A stretch of 64,000 nucleotides of DNA, from NCBI GenBank assembly GCA_020284085.1, contig JACEVL010000082.1, forward strand, positions 849,246 through 913,245, in the 5' to 3' direction. The notes beneath the pieces were generated by a model, which was given only the letters and a program-made list of their open reading frames with translations, ran no database searches and was not told the origin of the DNA. Position numbers and translations under genes: made by a program. Position 1 is the first letter of the stretch; each line of letters opens with the position of its first letter. Positions 44,920 to 57,778 of this stretch are shown here, piece after piece. The DNA comes from Aporrectodea caliginosa (taxonomy: Eukaryota; Annelida; Clitellata; Crassiclitellata; Lumbricidae).

Positions 44920-45365
44920 TATCATCCTAATGATGAAATATTTTCACTTCAAGCCATCTGCCGGAGGGATTGTGCGGTTATGGGCGTGTGGGTGCAGGTG
45001 GTAGAAGGTGGCTTTGACTGGCGGGTGCAGGTCATGCAGTACATGATCCCCATTAACCAGGACAGTGACAAAAAGGTAGGTAGGCCGATGAATTATAAGA
45101 ATGCATAACGGGCCTGTAGTCGGCTATGCAAATAACCGAATTATTCATATACGCGATATGCACATACTCGGTATCCTATGACTATCTAACAGTGCTAAGC
45201 AGGTGTGTTTTAAGATAGCTAGCATACATACTGCGCAGAATCAAAGGTAACAGTACGTCATTGCAGATGGAGACGGATCCAGGAGGACGGTCCAACATAA
45301 GGCACGATAGGCTCTAAATGTAAAGCTACATACCTTGATCTTCTGCGACCTTTGGAATAATTGTA
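44920..45365. other. Intergenic stretch, no gene seen
   Basis: No recognisable coding or repeat ends. The right end runs into the tail of the antisense L2-like copy. Confidence 0.35.
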
Positions 45366-45700
45366 ATTGTAATTGTAATCGAACATTTATATAGCGCCGC
45401 TTAAAAATCAGCAGCGCTCTCGACCTGCATCAGTGCCTGCATCAAGGTACAAGAAAGTCTTAAGACGTCTACGGAACTAGAAAGGAGAGAGGGCTAGTAA
45501 CTCAAGGCGAAGAGACTGGGGAAGAGACTTCCAAGCTGATGGGCCAACACGGGCAAAGCACCTATAGAGTTGGCCGTAGCAGAGCGCATGCGAGGGACAA
45601 CCATAAGGCCACGGGTCGAAGATCGCAAAGAGGCCCTCGCAGGTAAGGAGGAGACAGATAATATTAGAGATCGAACGAAGGAGCTTAATAACCTTTAAAT
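45366..45700 (-). pseudogene. L2-like LINE 3' end, antisense, with (ATTACA)n-type tail
   Basis: Reading on the minus strand gives 'VGPSAWKSLPQSLRLELLAL' and 'FRRRLKTFLY', then the 3' UTR with 'agcggcgctatataaatg' and a tail of attacaattacaatt (plus-strand 45362-45380). The 5' part is missing. Its tail differs from the GAAT-tailed family at 48993-50293. Confidence 0.8.
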
Positions 45701-46870
45701 GTGTCCAGTTATCACTAGCTCATGACACTTGAATATCATCGGGGCGTGGAAAGCTACTATGTTATCTGCAGCTGTAGTTACACACAGGACTGTACAGCTA
45801 ACGCAGTTTCCTGCTAGTTTAGTCTAAGTTACGATGTCCTTGTAAAATTATATGATGCAATGCTGTAATGCTGGGCAAAGATATATAAGCACAGACTAAT
45901 AATTAATAGGTGATTTTAAGTGTGATTAAATTAGGCACCAGCTTCCTTTGCCAGTAGGCCTATCATAAGGTATTACCTTATAGAGTAAGGTTCTTGGTTA
46001 AATGCACAGCGAAATGGACGATGCGCATTGGATGGCTTGAAGCGTAACGGACATCAACAGGAACCGTGTGCAAAAGATGTAACGGTCAACCGTGTGCAGT
46101 GGACTTTGAAGACGTGGAAGAATTAGTTGGTCGCTGACTGTTGTGAAGGAAGGTCGGACAGCACCATTCTCACAGATCGTTCAGCTAAAAGTTGGTTTTA
46201 ACTTAACTGAGGTAGTGTCTAATCGAGGAGTCTTAGGGGCTCATATGACCTCAAGTCGTCGGTGTTGTGCAGCACGCAGATCGTAGAGAAGACATTCGAA
46301 ACAGGGATGTTAGGGAATTAGCATAATCAAGACGAGAGGATACAAGTGAACAAGCCATAGTTTGAGACATATTCTTAGTTAGAGCCGACCTGATGTGACG
46401 TATTGCCCTGATGTGATAGAAACAAGATTTACAAAGGCTTGTTATATGCGGTCGGAATGTGAGCTTACTGTCCAGGGTTACTCCAAGTGTTTTGACAGTA
46501 TCTAAAGGTGCACAGCAGTGCCTGCGAGCTCGACACTAGAAAAGTGAAGGGAAAGAACGCAGGCGTTGGCATGAACCAACATTCCCTTAGGTGAACTGCA
46601 GTCTCGCTAAAGACCAGTAGCGCTTAATACGGAACTATATCGAACGATGCTAGATTGATTTTGAATTTCCGACGTTGGTATAGGGCCTAATACATTATAT
46701 CTAGTAGATTTGATGAGATGCTGGCATAGTTAATAATTAGCTAACTTTATAACTAATATAATACATGCCATAGCTGTATTATTTTCTAAATGCATAGTAA
46801 CCACTTGACTGACAATTGAACTTTATTAATTTAAACCATTTAAACTGAAATCAATGGAACTCTTATGATG
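45701..46870. other. Distal upstream block of duplicated unit 3, no gene
   Basis: About 46005-46190 is shared with 27535-27720 and 63465-63610. About 46560-46640 resembles 63710-63780. No coding region is supported. Confidence 0.5.
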
Positions 46871-47235
46871 ACATAGACCAGTGCTTCCCAAAGTGGTGGT
46901 CCGCGGACCGGTACCGGTCCGCGAGCCCTCAGTTGCCGGTCCGCAAAGTGAGTCAAGAAACTGGTCAAATTGTCTCGGAATCAAGAAATGGCTAATATAT
47001 TTTTAGAAGTCATAGCAAAAAACAATTATTAGGCCAGTATTTAAGGGCAACAGAGTCATAGAATTGGCTAAACATGCATTGAAATCAATTTCAATACATA
47101 TGCCTAATATTATTTGAGGAATATATATTAGGCGATCGAAAAAGAGAAATAATAAATTGGGCACCGGTCCTCCTGCAGTGGATTAATTCTTGCCGGTCCG
47201 TTAGACTGAAAACTTTGGGAAGCACTGACATAGAC
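46871..47235. mobile_element. hAT MITE (349 bp) with 8-bp duplication
   Basis: The element 46879-47227 has ends CAGTGCTTCCCAAAG, perfect inverted over 15 bp. It is flanked by ACATAGAC (46871-46878, 47228-47235). Subterminal 'ccggtccgc' motifs are repeated. Non-coding. Confidence 0.95.
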
Positions 47236-47252
47236 TACGATTACATGTCTTC

Positions 47253-48433
47253 CTTGGGATCAGGGCCGGCCTTAGGCACAGGCAAAGCAGGCAGTTGCCT
47301 AGGACGCCACAATCTAGGGGGCGCCATTTTCACAAAAAGTGTGCTTTAACAGTTTTTCACTTTTAGCCATTTTTCAATTAAAATGATTATTTTCATTTGA
47401 ATTCAAAACTTTTGCGTATGAAACAAATTTTAAAACAATTATTGGTTTGATTGCACCTTTTCAAGTAGACCTAATTCAATTTCGACACACCACAAATTTT
47501 ATTTTAACCATTAAAATTCAATTATTCACGCGTGTCTGTACTCTGTAATTTGTGTCTGTAATAGACCCGACCTTCCGTTTATCTGATGCCGACATACATA
47601 GTGACAGCTTCGACTGAAAATGCCAACAACTTAAGAGATATTATTGTAGTATTATTTATTTAATAAATGTAGCTTTATTTGTTGACTGCTGAGCAGACAT
47701 CGTAGTTGCATCAACTATAGTAATTACCTGTAAAAATCTGTATAATATACAGATTTTAATAACAGTTTTCTTAATTATATCTAAATCAATTTATAGATGT
47801 GATCTTATAAAATAAAATTGTAATTTAAAAAATTAGGTAAAACCCTGTGAAGCGACAGAAGTTATCGGGTGCTCTAAATTGTAAGAAAAACACCACAGAG
47901 AAGTTGTATCAAAAAGCAAAAAGGATGGCTTTTCAACTATTTCAACGAAACTGAAGCTACTATAGCTGTTAGTGTTAGTGCCCAGTCATCAGCTATAGTA
48001 ATAATAATAATAATTATTCGTTTGTAAAATACTAGTATTGAGGGCATTTTCTTAAATTGCTTTCAGCTTTATAAAAATACAATTTTGATAAACTGAAACC
48101 TGTTGGTGAAAAACTACAAGCAGAACAGATTTCTGATTACTAAAACAAATAATTCTTTTAATAAATAATGTTTTTTGGTAATTTGAATTTTTCGGAACGC
48201 CTAATTCGAAGTCTTTTTGCTTGTTACCATCCCTTCAAATTCAAAATTATCCAGGGTTGAGTTTTCATAAGTAAAAAGTAATAATGAAGAAATAACTCAG
48301 TTGAGCGTAAATCTTTTGGCGGGTTCCTCATTGAGTTGTGACGTGAGGTGGACCGTGGAGACGGGATCAGAGGGCGCCAAATGTATGCTTTGCCTGGGGC
48401 GCCATTTGGGCTAGGGCCGGCCCTGCTTGGGAT
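47253..48433. mobile_element. Non-autonomous hAT element (1,165 bp) with 8-bp duplication
   Basis: The element 47261-48425 starts CAGGGCCGGCCTTAGG and ends with the inverse of CAGGGCCGGCCCTAGC. It is flanked by an exact CTTGGGAT (47253-47260, 48426-48433). 'gggcgccattt' and 'ggcgccaaat' motifs lie near both ends. The AT-rich interior has no transposase. Confidence 0.95.
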
Positions 48434-48917
48434 TGATTACAAGTAACGGGGGAAGATCTAGCCCTATGCCTGCGGGAACGTCACATATCTACAGTATTTG
48501 CTCGCCACCGGGATTTGAACTAGAACTTCATTGTTAACTTGTATTAGACGAAAAACGAACATATTTTTTAAAGATTGACTCACTTGAGCGCCATCTTGAA
48601 CTGTTGCCGTTTGGCAAGGTAATTATAATTCAATGCGTTGCTGTGACGTCAGTCTTAAATGCTGATTGGTCAAGAGGCAAGGTCAGGTCAACTGAATAAT
48701 TAAGTCTTGTTGACTATTGGTTGTGAGTAAGGTCAGGCGAAGGGATTAGCAATCGTTTAAGAGAAAAATTGCCATCGGGTGGACAGATTGTCAGAAGTAA
48801 TTTATATAGCGCCGTTTACAGCCTATTGTGAAAATTTGTATAGAATGGCCACTGAGTACCAAAATGGGTCAAGTTTGGCCAGGAATTAGATTTTAAAGGA
48901 CCTGAACCTACGGTGCT
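48434..48917. other. Intergenic stretch with an L2-type 3' signature
   Basis: At 48798-48815 'aatttatatagcgccgttta' is an antisense L2-like 3' end. No gene was recognised. Confidence 0.4.
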
Positions 48918-48992
48918 TGTGAAAGAAAGGCAAGCTAAGAATAAAGCTGAGATATGAAGGCTGGAAGAGTTCGAAGAACGAAGACTACTGAA

Positions 48993-50293
<1,301 letters not shown>

Positions 50294-50862
50294 TTCAGAG
50301 GAACTAGAAGATAAGAAACGTTTGTATGAGCTCGAAAAAATTAAAAGATTTGATGAAGTTAAGAGGCATTCGGAGAAACTAGATGTTAAGAGACGATTGG
50401 AGGGCTAGAAGAAAGGAGAAAATTAGATCAAGTTGAAAATAAACGTCTGGACGAATAATATTGAAACGTCTGGAAATTAAAAACCAGAAACACACAGATG
50501 AGGCTGAAAGAATTAGGTGTGAGTGCTGAATATGCAGCAAGACAAAGGGAAGTAGGACATAATAGAGGAAACGGAGGTGATGGAAATGCTATGAGATTAA
50601 TGAGTAATTCAAAATATGTGAAGATGCCAATATTTAAGGAAGACAAGGATTGTCTTGACGCATGCATCCTTAGATTCGAAAGAACCTGTATTACTTACCA
50701 AGTTCCCGAGGAATTGTGGACGTTAACTCTTGTTGAGTCTCTAGAAGGAAAAGCTCTGGAAGTATGGAGGAGGATGGAGTTAAATTAATCGCAAGATTAT
50801 GCATAGCTGAAAGAAGAGCTGCGGAAAAGATTTAAGTTAACTGAGGGTGGATATCGGAAAAG

Positions 50863-51084
50863 TTAGCTTTGCTGTATGAGACTTGATGTTGCCCTGTTAT
50901 CGAGGCTTTGGCTGTGCTGTCACTAATTTAGACTTTTGAAATGTTATTATAGGTGTCCCTATAGTTAGCGGGATCTTGATCCCTTTTGAGACTCCTCTTG
51001 CGGCCAATCTTGTTATTACATGTTGGAATGTTCTGTGCTTTGATTTGGCTTCAATAAAAAAGTTTTGGATTGATTGATTGATTT
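50863..51084 (+). mobile_element. LINE 3' end (222 bp) with (ATTG)n tail, inserted in gag
   Basis: It ends 'gcttcaataaaaaagttttg' then gattgattgattgatt, like the tail of the LINE at 6786-7601. The gag reading frame stops at CGGAAAAG (50854-50862) and resumes at GAAAGATTTAAA (51085), so the element plus a short GAAAG duplication interrupts it. Confidence 0.75.
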
Positions 51085-51165
51085 GAAAGATTTAAACACA
51101 GCCCACTGGACGAAGACGAGAGTCAGCAGCAGTATGTTGAGAGATTGAAACGGTAGCTAAGACAG

Positions 51166-51598
51166 TGGATTCAAATGGCAAGATTTAAATTTTACTATGA
51201 AGGGTTTTGTGGAAGACCTGCCCGGATTTACCTTTAATTGGAGGATCTGCCCTTAATGACCCTTAAAATTTGTCGTGTAGGCCTAGTAGGGCTACAACCG
51301 GTGACGATTTACGGTAGGAGATAGGCCAAATTATCCTGTAACGTTCTGAAATCGTAACCGTCATTAAATTCGACACCGATTTGCGCGCCAAATTCCCTTG
51401 GTGAAGATTTGAGCTAAACATTAGAGAAATCGCATGGGCAGATAAGTCAAAGTGACACCGGTGACGGTTTGCCGGTGAAAGTAATATTTCGCCATGTGTT
51501 CAGCGGTGACATTTTGGCAGAACGACACCGGTTGTTGCCGAGCAATTAGGATTGGGTGACTTTTCTTTATGGGTCTTTGGTTAAAATATCTATCATCG
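51166..51598. other. Intergenic stretch left of the MULE
   Basis: Contains 'caccggtgacggttt'-like repeats (51299, 51460) and no recognisable gene. Confidence 0.35.
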
Positions 51599-51617
51599 CC
51601 TTGAAGGTTTGGTGACT

Positions 51618-51806
51618 ATTCATCCCCGGAGAATTCATCCCCGGACGATTCATCCTGGACGATTCATCCCCGGACAATTCATCCCCGGACGATTCATCCC
51701 CGGACAATTCATCCCCGGACGATTCATCCTGGACGATTCATCCTGGACGATTCATCCTGGACCATTCATCCCGGACGATTCATCCCGGACGATTCATCCT
51801 GGACAG
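51618..51806. repeat. Left terminal array of the MULE
   Basis: About 13 units of 14-15 bp, variants ATTCATCCCCGGACG, ATTCATCCTGGACG and ATTCATCCCGGACG. This is the inverse of the array at 57527-57778. Confidence 0.93.
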
Positions 51807-52004
51807 TATTCTATGATTGTGGTTAGTAAGTGAATTATGAAGCTTTAACGCACCTTTCATGGTATGGTCATGGTATAAATAGGTTACTTCATGATTTTTT
51901 CGTTTTAGTACATTAACACTTTCGAGGCTAAATAAATTTTTGAAACTAACGGCTGTAGGCTGAATATTTTTCCAAAATATCTTATATTTCAGATATGTAT
52001 AAAT

Positions 52005-52394
52005 TCGTACATGTTTGCATTTATATAATTATGTACATTTATGTAAATATACATATCATATAAAGATGTATATGTATATGCATGTACAAATATATATATA
52101 TATATATGTATATATGCAAAATATGTACATATATGTATATATGTATGTTTACATATATATATATGTACATTACATATATATATATATATTAATATACATA
52201 TCTATATATGTATATGTATATATATATATGTACATATATATGTACATATATATATAAATATATATATATATGTACATATATATATAGGCCTATGTATTTA
52301 TGTAAATATATATATGTATATATATATGTTCATATAGATATATATATATGTACATATATATGCATATATATATGTACATATATATGTACATATA
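52005..52394. repeat. AT-rich (TATG/TACA) microsatellite, left of the mariner
   Basis: Irregular tatatg, tacata and atgtac repeats. The segment 52285-52394 (aggcctatgtatttatgtaa onward) is repeated at 54313-54420. Confidence 0.95.
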
Positions 52395-53925
52395 CACTGT
52401 GAGCCATAAAAAACCGGGCCACTTTATGTTTAGCTATATCGCGGTCGGTATTTTAAATTTTTTTATAGTTTTTGTGTCGTTTGAAAGAAAAATTAAATCT
52501 CTACGATTTACTTATTTACTTGCGCGGATGACGTCATATCCGTTTCGCAGCATAATGTAAATAAAGTTGATGGTTGAAAATTTGAGTTAAAATTTTAAAA
52601 TGTTGAGTTTTGAGGATAAAATTTTAATTAAAAATCTGCGGGAATGCAAAAATTATTCTTCTAGACGATTAATTAAGGAGTTTCCGAACAAGAATTGGAA
52701 AAGAAAAACATTAGATGACTTTCTGCGAAAGTTGAGAACTACCGGTTCAGTTGAACGCGCTGCGGGAAGTGGTCGGCCAAAATCGTCGCGAACTGAAGAT
52801 AATATCGCCGCCGTCAATGAATTGGTTCAGAGCCAGGAAGACAAGCCTAAAACACATCTTTCAACCAGACAAATCGCGAGAGAGCTGAATCTTACACAAA
52901 CGACGGTCAGACGCATTATTCATAACGATTTGGAACTGAAATGCTTAAAAAGACGACGGGCTCAGGAACTGACCACCGCTAATCGTCAATCTCGTTTGTT
53001 ACGAGCTAGACAATTGCTGCAGCGTTTCTCAGTATCGGATGTCGGTTTCATTTTCTTCACTGATGAAAAGTTATTTACAGTTGCTGCGCCGTCAAACACT
53101 CAAAACATCGTCTTTATGTGCCTCGTTCAGTGTCAAAGAAACAGATTTCATCAGACCGTCTGTTGCGTACCAGGACAACATTCAGCAAGTCGCTCATGGT
53201 TTCCGTGGGAATTTCGAAACTCGGTCGCACAGAGCTTATATTCGTTGACCCGGGAGCCAAAATCAATGGCCAATATTATCGAGACGTGATGCTAGCACAA
53301 CATTTGTTGCCACAAATGCGCCACATTGCTGGCGACATGTTCATTTTCCAACAAGATTCAGCTCCGGCGCATCGGGCTCGTGAAACAATTGAGTATCTGT
53401 CTCGCAATGCACCATACTTCATAGGGCCAGAGATGTGGCCACCCAATTCGCCTGACCTAAATCCACTCGATTATTCCATCTGGTCCATTATGGAACAGCG
53501 CGTGTACCAACAGCGCATTCAGAACACTGATGAACTTCGGCAGTGTCTCGTATCCGTCTGGAACGATCTGGAACAACATCTTATTGACACTGCAATTGAT
53601 CAGTGGCGACGTCGCTTGGCAAAATGTGTACGTGAAAAAGGAAGTCATTTTGAACACAAACTTTAAACAAATAAAGGCACTGAAGAATTGTTTGCATTTA
53701 AGTAGTAAAAATGCAGCATTTATCGATTCTCACGTGTTTTTTAGTGTCTTCAGTTTCGCAAGACAAGTTTAGCATACATGTAGGACTAAATCGATAATGT
53801 TTATTTCTGCTCTTTAGAGTATTGATTCCTGTTTAAAATAATGCAAAAAGTGTAAAAATCGATAAAGAAATGACAGAGATATAGCTAAACATAAAGTGGC
53901 CCGGTTTTTTATGGCTCACAGTGTA
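52393..53925 (+). mobile_element. Tc1/mariner (DD37D) transposon, 1,529 bp, near complete
   Basis: The element 52395-53923 lies between TA dinucleotides. The terminal inverted repeats start CACTGTGAGCCATAAAAAAC and are identical for the first 46 bp on both sides. It encodes a single transposase with one frameshift. The perfect ends indicate a recent insertion. Confidence 0.96.
52600..53666 (+). pseudogene. mariner DD37D transposase with a single frameshift
   Basis: Cut-and-paste transposase of about 355 codons. The N-terminal paired-like helix-turn-helix domains include ECKNYSSRRLIKEFPNKNWK and 'LSTRQIARELNLTQTTVRRI'. The catalytic residues are in FTDEKLFTV (first Asp, about 53064), FIFQQDSAPAHRA (second) and PPNSPDLNPLDYSIW (third), with 37 residues between the second and third. 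The ATG at 52600 follows the left inverted repeat. The frame changes at about 53106, after 'SNTQN', where one base has been lost; the downstream frame runs to 53666. Everything else is open, so inactivation is recent. Not functional as it stands. Confidence 0.93.
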
Positions 53926-53929
53926 TATG

Positions 53930-53964
<35 letters not shown>

Positions 53965-55070
53965 ATATGTACATATATATGTATGTATATATATATATGT
54001 ATATATGTATATGCATATATATATGTATATATGTACATATATATACATATATATACATATATACATACATATATATACACACATATACATACATAGATAT
54101 GTACATATATATATATACATGTACATATATATATGTATATATATATACATAATATATATACATATATAGACATACATATATACATATATATACATATATA
54201 TATATACATATATATACATATATATATATATATATGCATATACATATATGCCATACATATATATATACATACATATATATGTATATATATATATATATAT
54301 ATGTACATATATATAAAGGCCTATGTATTTATGTAAATATATATATGTATATATATATGTTCATATAGATATATATATGTACATATATATGCATATATAT
54401 ATATGTACATATATATGTACGTATATATATATGTACACATATATATATATATATATGTATATATGTATATATAGGCACATATATATGTACATATATATAC
54501 ATATATATGTACATATATATACATATTATATACATATATATATATGCATATATATACATATATACATACATATATATATACACACATATACATACATAGA
54601 TATGTACATATATATATATATACATGTACATATATATATATATATATATATACATATACATAATATATATACATATATAGACATATATATACACATATAT
54701 ATACATATATATATATATTATTATATATACATATATACATACATATATGCATATATACATATATACATATATATATACATACATATATATGTACATATAT
54801 ATATATATATAGGTAATGTACATATGTATACATATATATATATATATATATACATATCTATGTATGTATATGTATATTCATACATGTATATTATGTATAT
54901 ATTCATGTATATGCATTTTATATATGTATGTATGTGTATATATACATAATATATGTATGTGTATATACATATATATGTATGTAATATGTATGTGTATATA
55001 TATGTATGTGTATTTATGTATTTGTACATATATACATACATAAATATGTGCATATATATAAATTTATGTA
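53926..55070. repeat. AT-rich microsatellite with ~500-bp higher-order duplication
   Basis: Imperfect tata/tatg/taca tract. Markers such as 'acacacatatacatacatag' occur at about 54075 and 54580, and the segment at 54313 repeats that at 52285, which shows a tandem duplication of roughly 500 bp. Tyr/Ile/Met-rich open frames are artefacts. Confidence 0.93.
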
Positions 55071-55145
55071 CATGTCGACTTTTGTCGAAAGCCGCCCTCA
55101 ACCCCTAGTGTCGACTTTTGTCGACAACAGCCTCGAAAGTGTTAA

Positions 55146-55495
55146 GTACCAAACTCGTTCTATTTTCAAATGAATTGTACTCGTGGATTCCACACTCGTA
55201 GAATTCATAAGAAAATAGAACTCGTGTGGTATTTCCGGTGTAAATACGACAGAAATCATGAAGTAACCAATACTTAGTTGTAAAACATTTACAAGGTTCG
55301 CCATTACACCACACATTTCATCTTACTTACTGAAATAATGACTCTTAGGTCAAAAAACATGACGTCACCAAAGTATGGGTTCAGTGTGAAGTGCGCAGGT
55401 TTTTCGAATCAGAAACGTTTCAATATCAAGAAATAAATAGGCTTATTTCTTAGTTAACGGAAAACATTGAATAAGAAACAATAAAATAATACGTT
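55146..55495. other. Leader region of the MULE transposase gene
   Basis: AT-rich, no motif recognised. A short repeated 'aactcgtt/ctcgtgg' pattern lies at 55150-55220. Confidence 0.4.
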
Positions 55496-56915
55496 ATGAC
55501 GACGGTAAACTTTGGAACATCGAAACGTGGAAAGCGAACGGTGATACATCGAAACTACGAATACTGGAGAAAAGGAGAGAACGCACAAGGACAAACACAA
55601 TGGCGCTGTTGCAAACACCAGGTTTTCAACTGCAAAGCACGACTGCTAACAGATGCAAACAACGTTGTGATCGGAGATCAGTCACCAGACCACACCCACA
55701 GCGGTAATGTCTCAACAGCACTTGCACGGGCCGCTATCGCAGACATGAAGAAGAAAATGACAGAAACTATAGCAACACCAAGTTCGTCTTCCGGTGCGGT
55801 CATGGTTGATCTGGGTCCACATGTGTTGATGGCCTTGCCCAAGAAAACTTCTCTCAACCGTGTTCTGCGTCGTCATCGTCAAGTTGTATTGTCAAGCGGT
55901 GATAACCAGCAGACCTTACCACCAACACCAACTAATCTCAGCTTTCATTTCCCATCGAAATTTATCAATTTCCTATTATTTGATTCTGGATCGGGAGATG
56001 ATCGGCTTATCATCTTGGGCGATAGAATGCTTCTTGGTGGTCTAGCCAGATCCGACATCTGGTTGGCTGATGGCACTTTCAAGGTGGTACCCTCCATCTT
56101 TTTCCAGATGTACAGTATACATTTCCAGTTCATGAACGGAATTAATCCTGCCGCAGTATTTTGTCTATTGCCGAACAAGACCCGAGCAACCTACGACCGT
56201 CTTATAACGGAATTGAAGAATCTGATGCCAAGTGCTGCACCAAAAACGATTTTAACCGATTTCGAGTCAGCGGCAATGGGAGCATTTTCCCATGCATTTC
56301 CCGGAGCTTCCATAACCGGATGTTACTTTCATCTCAACCAGAGTGTCCTTCGCAAGGTGAATGAATTGGGTATGAAGAACGATTACGAAACTGACGATGT
56401 GCTACGTGGAAGTGTTCGATGTTTATCAGCACTCGCACATGTACCGGTCGATGATGTTGCTGAATCATTCGACTTGCTAGCTGAAGACATGCCAGAACAT
56501 GACAGAATGAACGAACTTCTATCCTACTTCGAACACACCTACATTAGAGGTCGACGACTCCGAGGCAGAGGCCACAAATTATGGCCCAGCCATGTTTCCA
56601 ATCCCGATGTGGAATCAGTACGAATCAGCTGGAGATGGTATAGCACGTACCACAAACATAGTGGAAGGCTGGCATCATGGCATACAATCACTGTTCATGT
56701 GCACTCACCCTTCACTATGGTTGATGATTGAAGGGCTGGAGAAAGATAGTCAAAAGCAGAAGGCAGCATTCATGCAAGCAACTACTGGTGCCCAGGAAAT
56801 TGGTGTGAAGAAATACCGCGACTTGGTCGAAAGAGTTAGACGTGCTGTTGGTGGATACGGAGAAACAAATGTGTTATTGTACCTTCGTGCAATTGCGCAT
56901 TTGTCGCACAATTAA
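55496..56915 (+). pseudogene. FLYWCH-MULE transposase, one frameshift near the C-terminus
   Basis: Transposase of a Mutator-like element. Residues 1-70 form a FLYWCH-type zinc finger (NYEYWRKGENAQ, WRCCKHQVFNCKARL, then SPDHTHSG, giving C...C...H.H). The catalytic MULE domain follows: IWLADGTFKVVP (first acidic residue, near residue 190), TILTDFESAAM (second), GCYFHLNQSVLRKV (C-x2-H). The last block, RTTNIVEGWHHGIQSLF with the third acidic residue, lies in another frame (56592-56915). The first frame (from ATG 55496) runs to 56731 but leaves homology at about 56590, where one base has been gained or two lost. Total about 470 codons. AATAAA follows at 56949. Confidence 0.88.
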
Positions 56916-56979
56916 AACTGTTACTACTGTAACTACATCTTATTATTAATAAATCGAAACTTAGTTGTAAACCAATTAG

Positions 56980-57211
56980 TAAAATAAATCATCGTGACTT
57001 TCGTGGTGGCTATGTGCTTTGTCGACATTATGAGTTTTGGAAGCCGAATACATGTCATCGTGGGGAGAATTGTCTTTTTGCCCATAACTATGAGGAACAA
57101 CACCTTTGGACTCTGGAAAAAGATGGTTGCTTTGACATTGCTGAATTCATTGGTCAAAATCGTTCTCAGAGTGCGGCACCACTGTTCTCTGTTTATGGAA
57201 TGCTGGAGTAA
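56980..57211 (+). pseudogene. CCCH zinc-finger protein fragment carried in the MULE
   Basis: An open segment encodes HRDFRGGYVLCRHYEFWKPN and continues with a C-x10-C-x5-C-x3-H finger (CHRGENCLFAH) and EEQHLWTLEKDGCFDIAEFI, ending at a stop at 57211. The CCCH finger followed by EE..LW resembles the N-terminal fingers of HELZ-type helicases, but the match is from memory. An AG just upstream (about 56979) could be a splice acceptor, and AATAAAA follows at 57236. It is either a 3' exon used by the transposon or a captured host fragment. Confidence 0.55.
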
Positions 57212-57526
57212 AACTTTGTCACAACTTAAAGTTAAATAAAATAATAGAAATTATTGAAATGCAACATTTGTTTTATTTCATTTGATAATGTGTATTAATA
57301 CAAGGATATTTCTGTTACAGAAATGTAACAAGACCGATAGTACTATAACTTCACAGTCATTAACTGTTACAGTAAATTCTTCGCTTTTCAGTGAACTAGT
57401 CCCTTCCCTACACCATCAGGACCTCTACACCTACTACTGCTGATAAATTTCAAATAGATGCTTCTTCATTAATTTCAATTCTTTCCGTTGCTTTACTTTA
57501 TATCGTAATTTCTATTTCATTTGATT

Positions 57527-57778
57527 GAATGGTCCGGGATGAATGGTCCAGGATGAATGGTCCAGGATGAATCGTCCAGGATGAATGGTCCGGGATGAAT
57601 GGTCCAGGATGAATCGTCCAGGGATGAATGGTCCAGGATGAATCGTCCAGGATGAATGGTCCAGGATGAATGGTCCAGGATGAATGGTCCAGGATGAATG
57701 GTCCAGGATGAATCGTCCGGGGATCAATAGTCCGGGGATGAATCGTCCGGGATGAATCGTCCGGGGATGAATTGTCCG
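57527..57778. repeat. Right terminal array of the MULE
   Basis: About 18 units of gaatggtccaggat / gaatcgtccggggat, the inverse of the left array. Confidence 0.93.

Larger units (their letters stand above)
51913..55145. mobile_element. TTAA-flanked AT-rich element nested in the MULE
   Basis: The element 51917-55141 has inverted ends CACTTTCGAGGCT at both sides, each next to TTAA (51913-51916, 55142-55145), the hallmark of piggyBac-like insertions. Near the right end 'gtcgacttttgtcga' occurs twice (55075, 55110). Almost all of the interior is TATG/TACA-type microsatellite with no transposase. It is interrupted by the mariner at 52395-53923. Confidence 0.78.

Noticed and set aside
51609..51833. 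Open frame with repeated IHPGRFIPGQF-like peptides
   Set aside because: Same array at the left end of the MULE; repeat-driven, no start context or homologue.
53833..55101. Many overlapping Tyr/Ile/Met-rich open frames
   Set aside because: Artefacts of TA-rich repeats that are open in all frames.
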